NCBI RefSeq assembly: GCF_030816915.1
Contig: NZ_JAUSYN010000002.1
Location: 5,593,501-5,657,500, forward strand
Length of the DNA stretch: 64,000 nt
Direction: 5' to 3'
Source of the DNA: Streptomyces sp. B3I8
GTDB lineage: Bacteria; Actinomycetota; Actinomycetes; Streptomycetales; Streptomycetaceae
Shown: positions 54,542-62,283 of the stretch, in pieces
Layout: the number at the start of each line of letters is the position of its first letter
Position numbering within the stretch: position 1 is the stretch's first letter
Program-made: the position numbers and the translations under genes
The notes under the pieces: model-generated
What the model saw: only the letters and a program-made list of their open reading frames with translations
What the model was told of the DNA's origin: nothing
Databases searched by the model: none

Positions 54542-55285
54542 TCACGCGCCCACGGCCGCCGACAGACGCGGCAGCGCCGCCTCGTCGTACCGGTGCAGGA
54601 GGACGCGGGCGACCTCCTGCGACGGGCCCAGGACGTCGGCCAGGACGTCCGCCCCGGCCGCCCCCCGCGCGATCCGGTCCGGCAACCGCCCCGGCGCCAG
54701 CACGTACGGTGCCACAGCCACCCGCCGGCACCCCATCGCCCGCAACTCCCGCACCGCCTCCTCCGTACGGGGCAACACCGCGGAGGCGAACGCAGGCCGC
54801 ACGGCGCACCAACCGGTGTGCCGCCACTCCCGCGCGATTTCTGCGATCACTGCGATCGCCTCCGGGTCACTGGACCCCGCCGAGGCCAGTACGACCCCGG
54901 TCGAGGACTTCATCGCGGGGTCGAGCCCCGCCTCGTACAGCCGCCGCTCGAGACCCGCCAGCAACAGCGGCGAGGGCCCGAGCACCTCCGCCTGCCGGAT
55001 CCGCAGTCCGCGCGGCGCCTGCCGCAGTACCGCCGGGATGTCGGACTTGGCGTGGAAGGCCCGGGTGAGCAGCAGCGGCAGCGCCACCACGTCCCGTACG
55101 CCCTGAGCAGCCAGCGACTCCAGCACGCCCGGCACCGAGGGCACGTTGAAGTCCAGGAACCCGGTCTCCACGCGCACCCCCGGCCGCAGCGACCGCACCC
55201 GCCGTACCAGGGCGTGCACGGTCGCGGCGTGCCGCGGGTCGCGGCTGCCGTGGGCGATGACCAGGAGGACCGGTTGGCTGCGCAT
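54542..55285 (-). CDS. Sirohydrochlorin chelatase-like protein (CbiX/SirB family)
   Basis: A 247-residue cytoplasmic protein with two CbiX-like halves. First half: PVLLVIAHGSRDPRHAATVH (metal-binding His), VETGFLDFNVPSVPGVLESL, VVALPLLLTRAFHAKSDIPA (second His). Second half: TGVVLASAGSSDPEAIAVIA and VAVAPYVLAPGRLPDRIARG, where one His is lost. It should insert iron (or cobalt) into sirohydrochlorin. It is the last gene of the sulfur operon, 5 bp after ssuC, so its role is most likely siroheme formation for the sulfite reductase CysI. ATG 55285 chosen. Confidence 0.88.
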   Translation of the reverse strand: MRSQPVLLVIAHGSRDPRHAATVHALVRRVRSLRPGVRVETGFLDFNVPSVPGVLESLAAQGVRDVVALPLLLTRAFHAKSDIPAVLRQAPRGLRIRQAEVLGPSPLLLAGLERRLYEAGLDPAMKSSTGVVLASAGSSDPEAIAVIAEIAREWRHTGWCAVRPAFASAVLPRTEEAVRELRAMGCRRVAVAPYVLAPGRLPDRIARGAAGADVLADVLGPSQEVARVLLHRYDEAALPRLSAAVGA

Positions 55286-55290
55286 GGGTG

Positions 55291-56211
55291 TCAGTTCCTC
55301 ACCAGGAGGCCGCGGCTGCGCAGGACCCACCGCTCCAGCGGACTGAAGATCAGCAGGTCGATGGCGATGCCGACGATCAGGATGAGCAGGATGGCCTCGA
55401 ACACCATCGACATGTCGCTGGCGTTGCGGCCGTTCTCCAGGAGCTGGCCGAGCCCGACGCCGAGGTCGGGGAAGGACGCGATGATCTCCGCGGCCATCAG
55501 CGACCGCCAGGAGAACGCCCAGCCCTGCTTCAAGCCTGCCACATACCCCGGCAGCGCGGCCGGGAGCACGATGTGCCAGGTGCCCTTCAGCCCCGTCGCG
55601 CCCAGGGTGCGGCCCGCCCGCAGGAACAGCGGGGGCACCTGGTCGACGCCGGAGACCAGCCCGTTGGCGATGGAGGGCACCGCGCCGAGCAGGATCACCG
55701 CGTACATCATCGAGTTGTCCAGGCCCAGCCAGATCACGGCCGGCGGCACCCACGCCACCGACGGCAGCGACTGCAGACCGGACAGGATCGGGCCGATCGC
55801 CGCCCGCACGAACTTCACCCGCGCCACCAGCAGCCCCAGCGGGGTGCCGATGACCAGGGCGAAGAGGAAGCCGAGCAGACCGCGCGAGACGCTGGTCCAG
55901 ATGTAACCGAGCAGATCGCCCCTGAGCCAGGCTTCGTGGACCTCGCCCCACACGGCCGACGGCGAGGGCAGCTTCGTCGGGTCGTCGACGACCTTGAAGG
56001 AGATCAGCGCCTGCCAGACCACCAGGATCAACGCGACGGCGACGACCGGCGGCAGAATCTTGTCGATCAGGGTGCGCCGCAGCGGCGGGCGGCCGGAGGC
56101 GGTGGACTCCAGCGCGTCGAGGCCGGCCTCGACACCGGCCAACTCGTCCCCGCCCCCGGCGGCCTCGTGCTCCGCGCCTCGGGGGTCCGTGCTCGTCTCA
56201 GTGCTGGCCAT
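55291..56211 (-). CDS. ssuC: Sulfonate/taurine-type ABC transporter permease
   Basis: A 306-residue inner-membrane permease. After a charged N-terminal tail of about 50 residues come helices ILPPVVAVALILVVWQALIS, GLLGFLFALVIGTPLGLLVA, MYAVILLGAVPSIANGLVSG and AILLILIVGIAIDLLIF. The EAA loop is RAGRTLGATGLKGTWHIVLP. ATG 56211 overlaps the stop of the ATPase gene by 14 bp. Family level (nitrate/sulfonate/taurine) is firm; the sulfonate role follows from the sulfur operon. The ssu name is by analogy. Confidence 0.85.
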   Translation of the reverse strand: MASTETSTDPRGAEHEAAGGGDELAGVEAGLDALESTASGRPPLRRTLIDKILPPVVAVALILVVWQALISFKVVDDPTKLPSPSAVWGEVHEAWLRGDLLGYIWTSVSRGLLGFLFALVIGTPLGLLVARVKFVRAAIGPILSGLQSLPSVAWVPPAVIWLGLDNSMMYAVILLGAVPSIANGLVSGVDQVPPLFLRAGRTLGATGLKGTWHIVLPAALPGYVAGLKQGWAFSWRSLMAAEIIASFPDLGVGLGQLLENGRNASDMSMVFEAILLILIVGIAIDLLIFSPLERWVLRSRGLLVRN

Positions 56212-56986
56212 GGCGGCGGATCTCCCCACGCAGGACTTCGGTGATCTCGACGGACAGTTCCGCCACGGGCGCGTCCTCGATACGGCGCGGCTGCGGGATG
56301 TCGACCGTCCACTGGCGCGCCACCCGCCCCGGCCGCGACGACAGCAGCACGACGCGCTGCGCGAGCCGCACCGCCTCGCGCACGTTGTGCGTGACGAACA
56401 GGACGGAGACCCCCGTCTCGGCCCAGATGCGGGTCAGTTCGTCGTGCAGCACGTCCCGGGTGATGGCGTCGAGCGCGGCGAACGGCTCGTCCATCAGCAG
56501 CAGCCTGCTGTCCTGCGCGAGCGCGCGGGCCAGCGCCACCCGCTGCCGCATGCCGCCGGACAGCTCGTGCACCCGCTTGCCGTGCGCGCCCCTCAGCCGG
56601 ACGAGGCCGAGCAGCTCCTCGGCCCGCTCGCGGCGGTCGGCCTTGGGCACCCCGCGCAGCCGCAGGGCCAGTTCTATGTTCTTCCCTGCCGTCAGCCAGG
56701 GGAACAGGGCGTGCTCCTGGAACATCAGCGCCGGGCGGCCGTCGGTCGAGATGCTGCCCGACGACGGGGCGTCGAGCCCCGCCACCAGGTTCAGCAGCGT
56801 GGACTTGCCGCAGCCCGACGCCCCCAGGAGGGTGACGAACTCGCCCGGCGCGACATCGAGGGTGATGTCGTCCAGGACGAGCTGCCGCCCGGCGGGTCCG
56901 GCGAAGGACTTCGAGACGTGCTCGATACGGGCGGCGTGCCGCACCGCCTCGTCCTCGGCCGCCTTGGCGAGTGTGGTCGTGGCCAT
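56198..56986 (-). CDS. ssuB: Sulfonate/taurine-type ABC transporter ATPase
   Basis: A 262-residue ATPase. Walker A LLGASGCGKSTLLNLVAGLD, Q-loop LMFQEHALFPWLTAGKNIEL, signature LSGGMRQRVALARALAQDSR, Walker B LLLMDEPFAALDAITRDVLH, His switch SVLFVTHNVREAV. I moved the start to ATG 56986 because AGGAGG ends 8 bp before it; the GTG at 56995 overlaps the ribosome site itself. Lies between ssuA and ssuC. Confidence 0.88.
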   Translation of the reverse strand: MATTTLAKAAEDEAVRHAARIEHVSKSFAGPAGRQLVLDDITLDVAPGEFVTLLGASGCGKSTLLNLVAGLDAPSSGSISTDGRPALMFQEHALFPWLTAGKNIELALRLRGVPKADRRERAEELLGLVRLRGAHGKRVHELSGGMRQRVALARALAQDSRLLLMDEPFAALDAITRDVLHDELTRIWAETGVSVLFVTHNVREAVRLAQRVVLLSSRPGRVARQWTVDIPQPRRIEDAPVAELSVEITEVLRGEIRRHGQH

Positions 56987-57000
56987 GGTCGTCACCTCCT

Positions 57001-57085
57001 GGGAACGGAACGGAAGGGAACCGATCGAAAGGAAACCGAACGGAGGGGAACCGAACGGATCGGATCGCAGCGGACAGGAACGGGA
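57001..57085. repeat. Purine-rich imperfect tandem repeats between ssuA and ssuB
   Basis: Several imperfect copies of a GGAACCGAACGGA-like unit, with the variants GGGAACGGAACGGA, GGGAACCGATCGAAA and GGGGAACCGAACGGATCGGA. It fills most of the 125-bp gap between ssuA and ssuB, where other junctions of the operon are tight. On the transcribed strand it precedes the ssuB ribosome site closely. Confidence 0.7.
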
Positions 57086-57111
57086 TGCGGGTCAGCCGCC
57101 GACGCCGCCGG

Positions 57112-58248
57112 TCACTGCGTGCCCAGTCCGGCCGCGTCGACCGTGCGCGCGCCCTCCGCCTTCAGGACCTTGTTCAGGAGGGTGAGGTCGTAGATGCCGT
57201 CCAGGTCGGGCTTCTCCAGCAGGCCGGCCTTGACCGCGTGGTCGGCCTCACTGCGCAGCGTGGACGCCAGCGGGTCGTCGAGGATTGTGATCGACTTCCA
57301 CGCCGGGTCCAGGACGTCGGCCGGCAGCGCCTTGCCGGAGTCCTTCTCCAACTGCGTGTTGGCCGCCGCCTTCGCCGCGTCCTGATGGGCGTTGATCCAC
57401 TTGTTGGTCTCGACCGACGCCCTCAGCACCGCCTCGACGGCCTTCGGGTGCTCCTTGAGGAACGCCGCCCGCACCACCACGTTGGTGATCACGAACTTCC
57501 GGTCCGGCCACAGCGTCGACTCGTCGAGCAGCACCTTGCCGCCCTCGGCGACCAGCTTCGACGCCGTCGGCTCCGGCACCCACGCGCCGTCCAGCGAACC
57601 GGCCCTGAACGCGTCCGGGGTCACCTTGTTGTCGCTGCGCACGACCGTGACGTCGCCCCTGCCGCTCTGCGCGTCGACCTTCCAGCCCTGCTCGGCGATC
57701 CAGTTGAGGAACGCCACGTCCTGGGTGTTGCCGAGCTGCGGGGTGGCGATCTTCTTGCCCTGGAGGTCCTTGAGGCTCTTGACCTTCTTCGGGTTCACCA
57801 CCAGCTTGACGCCGCCCGACGCCGAACCCGAGACGATCTTCAGGCTCTTGCCGTTCGACTTGGTGTACCCGTTGATCGCGGGGGAGGGGCCGAGCCAGCC
57901 GATGTCGACGGAACCGGAGTTCAGCGCCTCGATCTCGGAGGGGCCCGCGTTGAAGACGGCGTACTTCGCCTTCGTCGCCCCCAGCTCCTTCTGGAAGAAG
58001 CCCTTCTGGTTGCCCACCAGCGCGGTGGCGTGGGTCAGGTTGCCGAAGTAGCCGATGCGTACGGAGTCCAGACCGTCGGTCTTCCTCGCGTCGGCGGCGA
58101 CCTTGGCGTCCCCGCCGGTGTCGTCGGACTTCGAGCCGTAGCCGCACGCGGCGAGCGTGAGCAGGGGGAGGGCGGCGAGCACTGTCATGCCCTTGCGCAG
58201 CAGCGGGCGCGGGATACGCGCGACACGCGGGGATCGGTTGGCAGGCAC
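57112..58248 (-). CDS. ssuA: Sulfonate/taurine-type ABC binding lipoprotein
   Basis: A 378-residue lipoprotein: basic start, core MTVLAALPLLTLAACGYG with lipobox LAAC, then the mature part. SsuA/TauA features: VRIGYFGNLTHATALVGNQK, SEIEALNSGSVDIGWLGPSP, LVVNPKKVKSLKDLQGKKIA and GSLDGAWVPEPTASKLVAEG. It should bind an aliphatic sulfonate outside the cell. GTG 58248 with AGAGGAA 9 bp upstream was chosen; a GTG at 58281 is possible. Within the cys operon but 114 bp downstream of the small ORF, so it may have its own signals. Confidence 0.88.
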   Translation of the reverse strand: MPANRSPRVARIPRPLLRKGMTVLAALPLLTLAACGYGSKSDDTGGDAKVAADARKTDGLDSVRIGYFGNLTHATALVGNQKGFFQKELGATKAKYAVFNAGPSEIEALNSGSVDIGWLGPSPAINGYTKSNGKSLKIVSGSASGGVKLVVNPKKVKSLKDLQGKKIATPQLGNTQDVAFLNWIAEQGWKVDAQSGRGDVTVVRSDNKVTPDAFRAGSLDGAWVPEPTASKLVAEGGKVLLDESTLWPDRKFVITNVVVRAAFLKEHPKAVEAVLRASVETNKWINAHQDAAKAAANTQLEKDSGKALPADVLDPAWKSITILDDPLASTLRSEADHAVKAGLLEKPDLDGIYDLTLLNKVLKAEGARTVDAAGLGTQ

Positions 58249-58362
58249 GGGAGGTGTTCCTCTCGTTGGCCCGGCGGTCACGGTTTCAGGTCGTGGCCGG
58301 GAGGTCGACGGGTCTTCGGTGACGCGGGTGGGGGGTGAGGGCGCGCAGGCAGTGCGCGTACG

Positions 58363-58470
58363 TCACCGCGCACATCGCGCGACCCCGCCCGTGCCGCTGC
58401 CGAGGGCGCCGCTGCCCACACGGCCGCCCTCCTTGGCGAACGTCGCGAAGATGTCGTCGACCCCGGTCAT
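58363..58470 (-). CDS. Possible 35-residue small ORF after cysN
   Basis: Reads MTGVDDIFATFAKEGGRVGS-GALGSGTGGVARCAR. Its ATG at 58470 is one base after the cysN stop codon, the spacing expected of a coupled gene. The Gly/Ser-rich second half and one Cys give no family. It could also be a chance frame in the spacer between cysN and ssuA. Confidence 0.3.
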   Translation of the reverse strand: MTGVDDIFATFAKEGGRVGSGALGSGTGGVARCAR

Positions 58471-58471
58471 G

Positions 58472-59815
58472 TCAGAAGTCCCAGCCCTCGTCGGCCTCGG
58501 ACTTCACCGGCTCGGGCGCGGCGAAGGACTCGCCGACCATCCCGGCGGTGAGCGTGGTGCCGTCCGACGGATCGATCAGGATGAACGAACCGGTGCGCCG
58601 GGAGTCGGCGTAGGCGTCGGCCGGGAGCGGCTCGGCGGTGCGGATCTTCACCCGGCCGATGTCGTTGGCGGCCAGCGTGCCGGGGTGCGGGTGCAGGGAC
58701 AGATCGGCCAGCGTCAGCCGGGACGGGATGTCCTTGACGATCGCCTTGACCGTGCGCGTACCGTGCTTGAGCAGCACCCGGTGGCCCACCGTCAGCGGCT
58801 GGTCGGCCACGTGGCAGACCGTCGCCTCGATGTCCTGGCTGGTGGCGGGGGCGTCCGGGGCCGGTGCGATCAGATCGCCGCGGGAGATGTCCAGGTCGTC
58901 CGCGAGCAGCAGCGTCACCGACTGCGGCGTCCACGCCACGTCGACGGGCGTGCCCAGCAGATCGATCCCGGTGACCGTCGTCGTACGGCCCGACGGCAGC
59001 ACGGTGACCGCGTCGCCGACACGGAACGTGCCGGCCGCGATCTGGCCCGCGTACCCCCGGTAGTCCGGGTGCTCGGCGGTCTGCGGACGGATCACGTACT
59101 GCACCGGGAAGCGGGCGTGGCAGTGCGCCAGGTCGTGGCTGACCGGCACGGTCTCCAGGTGTTCGAGCACCGTGGGACCGCCGTACCAGTCCATGGTCCC
59201 GGACGGCTCGACGACGTTGTCGCCCTCGAGCGCGGAGATCGGGATCGCGGTGACGTCCGGGACGCCCAGTTCCGTCGCGTACGCCGTGAACTCCTCGGCG
59301 ATCGCGGCGAACACGGACTCCTGGTGGCCGACGAGGTCCATCTTGTTGACGGCCAGCACGACGTGCGGCACCCGCAGCAGCGCGGCGATCGCGGCGTGCC
59401 GGCGGGTCTGCTCGACGACGCCGTTGCGCGCGTCGACCAGCACGACCGTCAGCTCGGCGGTGGACGCCCCGGTGACCATGTTGCGGGTGTACTGCACATG
59501 CCCCGGGGTGTCGGCGAGGATGAACCGGCGCCTGGGCGTGGCGAAGTAGCGGTAGGCCACGTCGATGGTGATGCCCTGCTCGCGCTCGGCCCGCAGACCG
59601 TCCGTCAGCAGAGCGAGGTCGGGACCTTCCTGGCCGCGTCCGGCCGACGCCCGCTCCACGGCCTCCAGTTGGTCGGTCAGGACCGACTTGGAGTCGTGCA
59701 GCAGCCGTCCGACGAGCGTGGACTTGCCGTCGTCGACCGAACCGGCCGTGGCGAACCGCAGCAGGGTGGTCTCGGGGAGCTCCGTGAGGTCCGCGGGTTC
59801 CGTGGTGGTGGTCAT
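58472..59815 (-). CDS. cysN: Sulfate adenylyltransferase subunit 1 (GTPase)
   Basis: A 447-residue GTPase that drives sulfate adenylylation to APS with CysD. It is EF-Tu-like: P-loop FATAGSVDDGKSTLVGRLLH, switch I REQGITIDVAYRYF, G3 LADTPGHVQYTRNMVTGAST, G4 VVLAVNKMDLVG, G5 IPISALEGDNVV. Two beta-barrel domains follow. No APS-kinase domain is fused; cysC is a separate gene. ATG 59815 lies 2 bp after the cysD stop codon. Confidence 0.96.
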   Translation of the reverse strand: MTTTTEPADLTELPETTLLRFATAGSVDDGKSTLVGRLLHDSKSVLTDQLEAVERASAGRGQEGPDLALLTDGLRAEREQGITIDVAYRYFATPRRRFILADTPGHVQYTRNMVTGASTAELTVVLVDARNGVVEQTRRHAAIAALLRVPHVVLAVNKMDLVGHQESVFAAIAEEFTAYATELGVPDVTAIPISALEGDNVVEPSGTMDWYGGPTVLEHLETVPVSHDLAHCHARFPVQYVIRPQTAEHPDYRGYAGQIAAGTFRVGDAVTVLPSGRTTTVTGIDLLGTPVDVAWTPQSVTLLLADDLDISRGDLIAPAPDAPATSQDIEATVCHVADQPLTVGHRVLLKHGTRTVKAIVKDIPSRLTLADLSLHPHPGTLAANDIGRVKIRTAEPLPADAYADSRRTGSFILIDPSDGTTLTAGMVGESFAAPEPVKSEADEGWDF

Positions 59816-59817
59816 GG

Positions 59818-60753
59818 CTAGAAGTACCCCTCGCGCTTGCGGTCCTCCATCGCGGCCTCCGACAGCTTGTCGTCGGCGCGGGTGGCACCGCGTTCGGTGA
59901 GCCGGGAGGCGGCGATCTCGGTGATCACCTTCTCGATGGTGTCGGCGTCGGAGTCGACCGCTCCGGTGCAGGACATGTCACCGACGGTGCGGTAGCGGAC
60001 CTGCCGCTTCTGAACCGTCTCGCCCCCCTTGGGCCCGCCCCACTCACCGGCGGTCAGCCACATGCCGTTGCGGGCGAACACCTCGCGCTCGTGGGCGAAG
60101 TAGATCTGCGGCAGCTCGATGCGCTCGCGGGCGATGTACTGCCACACGTCCAGCTCGGTCCAGTTGGACAGCGGGAAGACGCGGACATGCTCGCCGGGCG
60201 CGTGGCGGCCGTTGTACAGGTTCCACAGCTCGGGGCGCTGGCGGCGCGGGTCCCACTGGGAGAACTCGTCCCGCAGGGAGAACACGCGTTCCTTCGCCCG
60301 CGCCTTCTCCTCGTCCCTGCGCCCGCCGCCGAAGACGGCGTCGAACCTCTCGCTCTGGATCTTCTCGGTGAGCGGGACGATCTGCAGTGGGTTGCGGGTG
60401 CCGTCCGGGCGCTCCTTCAGCACCCCCCGGTCGATGTAGTCCTGCACCGAGGCGACATGCAGGCGCAGCCGGTGCCGCTCCACCGCCCGGTCGCGGTAGG
60501 CGAGGACCTCGGGGAAGTTGTGACCGGTGTCCACATGGAGCAGGGAGAACGGCACGGGGGCGGGGGTGAACGCCTTCAGCGCCAGGTGGAGCATCAGGAT
60601 GGAGTCCTTGCCACCGGAGAAGAGGATCACCGGCCGTTCGAACTCGCCCGCCACCTCGCGGAAGATGTGCACCGCCTCGGACTCCAGCGCGTCCAGGTGC
60701 GAGAGCGCGTACGGGCTGTCGGTCTCCTCGGTGACGGAGGCGACGGTCGTCAT
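59818..60753 (-). CDS. cysD: Sulfate adenylyltransferase subunit 2
   Basis: A 311-residue ATP pyrophosphatase-type enzyme that makes APS from sulfate and ATP with CysN. The PP-loop is VILFSGGKDSILMLHLALKA. Other features: LLHVDTGHNFPEVLAYRDRA, AVFGGGRRDEEKARAKERVF, FPLSNWTELDVWQYIARERI and TVQKRQVRYRTVGDMSCTGA. ATG 60753 overlaps the cysC stop (ATGA). Confidence 0.97.
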   Translation of the reverse strand: MTTVASVTEETDSPYALSHLDALESEAVHIFREVAGEFERPVILFSGGKDSILMLHLALKAFTPAPVPFSLLHVDTGHNFPEVLAYRDRAVERHRLRLHVASVQDYIDRGVLKERPDGTRNPLQIVPLTEKIQSERFDAVFGGGRRDEEKARAKERVFSLRDEFSQWDPRRQRPELWNLYNGRHAPGEHVRVFPLSNWTELDVWQYIARERIELPQIYFAHEREVFARNGMWLTAGEWGGPKGGETVQKRQVRYRTVGDMSCTGAVDSDADTIEKVITEIAASRLTERGATRADDKLSEAAMEDRKREGYF

Positions 60754-61364
60754 GCCAGACCCCTTTCGGCGAGCAGCTGGTGGACGGCGGCGGCGGACTC
60801 CACGACGGTCTGGGTGTGCGACTCGATGCGCAGATCGGGCGCGACGGGCTCCTCGTACGGGTCGTCCACACCCGTCAGCCCGGAGATCTCACCGGCGGCC
60901 TGCTTGGCGTACAGGCCCTTCACGTCCCGTGCCGAGCACACCTCCACCGGGGTGGCCACGTGCACCTCCACGTACGCGGTCCCGCCCGCCTCGTGGCGCT
61001 TCCGCACCGCCTCGCGGCTGTCGGAGTAGGGGGCGATCACCGGGACCAGCGCCGTGACGCCGTTGCGGGCCAGCAGCTCGGCGAGGAAGCCGATGCGCTG
61101 CACGTTGGTGTGCCGGTCGGCGCGGCTGAAGCCGAGGTCCGCGGTGAGGACCGCGCGGATCTCGTCGCCGTCCAGCACCTCGACGCGGCGGCCGTCGGCG
61201 CGCAGCAGGCCGGCCAGCTCGTGGGCGATGGTGGTCTTGCCGGCGCTCGGCAGACCCGTGAGCCAGACGGTGGCTCCGGTGCTCAACGGCTTCTCCCGGG
61301 GATCGTGGGGAACGGCGTGGGGATCGTCGGGGACGGCGCGGGGACCGTCGGTGGTCGTCGTCAT
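60750..61364 (-). CDS. cysC: Adenylylsulfate kinase
   Basis: A 204-residue kinase that phosphorylates APS to PAPS. P-loop VWLTGLPSAGKTTIAHELAG, then VEVLDGDEIRAVLTADLGFS, RHTNVQRIGFLAELLARNGV, PVIAPYSDSREAVRKRHEAG and VHVATPVEVCSARDVKGLYA. The N-terminal 30 residues contain a short repeat (VPDDPHAVPHDP). ATG 61364 overlaps the cysH stop. Confidence 0.96.
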   Translation of the reverse strand: MTTTTDGPRAVPDDPHAVPHDPREKPLSTGATVWLTGLPSAGKTTIAHELAGLLRADGRRVEVLDGDEIRAVLTADLGFSRADRHTNVQRIGFLAELLARNGVTALVPVIAPYSDSREAVRKRHEAGGTAYVEVHVATPVEVCSARDVKGLYAKQAAGEISGLTGVDDPYEEPVAPDLRIESHTQTVVESAAAVHQLLAERGLA

Positions 61365-62107
61365 CCGTGCAGCCCGCACTCGGTCTTGGCGCGGCCCGCC
61401 CAGCGGCCGGCGCGCGCGTCCTCGCCCTCGGCGACGCGGCGGGTGCAGGGGGCGCAGCCGACGGACGCGTAACCGTCCGTCAGCAGCGGGTTGGTGAGCA
61501 CGCCGTGCTCGGTGACGTAGGCGTCCACGTCGTCCTGCGTCCAGCGGGCGATGGGGGAGATCTTCACCTTGCGGCGCTTGTCGTCCCAGCCCACGACAGG
61601 GGTGTTCGCGCGGGTCAAGGACTCGTCGCGGCGCAGCCCGGTCGCCCAGGCCTCGTAGCCGGCCAGGCCCTCCTGGAGCGGCTTGACCTTGCGCAGGAAG
61701 CAGCACAGGTCGGGGTCGCGGTCGTGCAGCCCCGGCCCGTACTCGGCGTCCTGCTCGGCGACCGTCTGCTTCGGGGTGAGGGTCAGGACACGGACGTCCA
61801 TCACGGCCTCGACGGCGTCCCGGGTGCCGATCGTCTCGGGGAAGTGGTAGCCGGTGTCCAGGAACACCACGTCCACGCCGGGCATCGCCCGGGAGGCGAG
61901 GTGGGCGACCACCGCGTCCTCCATGGAGGAGGTCACGCAGAACCGCTTGCCGAAGGTCTTTGCCGCCCACCGGAGGATCTCCAGGGCGGAGGCGTCCTCC
62001 AGGTCGCGGCCGGCCTGCTCGGCGAGCGCCTTCAACTCGGCCTCGCGGAGCGACAGTTCGCTGTCGTCCGGCGCGGTGGCCGACCGGTCGGTGCGCACCG
62101 TGGTCAT
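61361..62107 (-). CDS. cysH: APS/PAPS reductase
   Basis: A 248-residue reductase that converts activated sulfate to sulfite with thioredoxin. Modified PP-loop (FCVTSSMEDAVVAHLASRAM), DVVFLDTGYHFPETIGTRDA, the pair CCFLRKVKPL, VGWDDKRRKVKISPIARWTQ, then SVGCAPCTRRVAEGEDARAG and the C-terminal ECGLHG with the catalytic Cys. The CC and CxxC pairs are the [4Fe-4S] ligands of APS-type reductases, although cysC lies next to it. ATG 62107 overlaps the stop of the zinc-ribbon gene. Confidence 0.95.
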   Translation of the reverse strand: MTTVRTDRSATAPDDSELSLREAELKALAEQAGRDLEDASALEILRWAAKTFGKRFCVTSSMEDAVVAHLASRAMPGVDVVFLDTGYHFPETIGTRDAVEAVMDVRVLTLTPKQTVAEQDAEYGPGLHDRDPDLCCFLRKVKPLQEGLAGYEAWATGLRRDESLTRANTPVVGWDDKRRKVKISPIARWTQDDVDAYVTEHGVLTNPLLTDGYASVGCAPCTRRVAEGEDARAGRWAGRAKTECGLHG

Positions 62108-62283
62108 CTCTGGTCCCCTCCCGTGTCGTGCCCGTGGAGTCCCTGGGCGAGCAGCCCGAGGAACTTCAACCGGAAGGCCCGGTTGCAGGCCCCGCATTCC
62201 CACGCACCGTGGCCCTCCTCGCCCGGACGCAGGTCCTCGTCGCCGCAGTAGGGGCAGTAGAACGGTGCCGCCCGCTCGCTCAC
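62104..62283 (-). CDS. Small zinc-ribbon protein within the cys operon
   Basis: A 59-residue protein: start VSERAAPFYCPYCGDEDLRP, then EEGHGAWECGACNRAFRLKF and a short helical tail. The CPYC and CGAC pairs, 18 residues apart, form a rubredoxin- or zinc-ribbon-like site. The GTG at 62283 overlaps the cysI stop (GTGA) and its stop overlaps the cysH ATG, so translation is coupled on both sides. Function unknown; its location suggests a role with sulfite reductase or APS reductase, for example metal or cluster handling or electron transfer. Confidence 0.88.
   Translation of the reverse strand: MSERAAPFYCPYCGDEDLRPGEEGHGAWECGACNRAFRLKFLGLLAQGLHGHDTGGDQR

Noticed and set aside
51381..55106. Open plus-strand frame of more than 1200 codons opposite the MMPL gene and beyond
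   Set aside because: It is antisense to the MMPL gene, rich in His/Arg/Gln/Gly without protein-like patterns, and runs through several real genes; typical of high-GC third-position bias.
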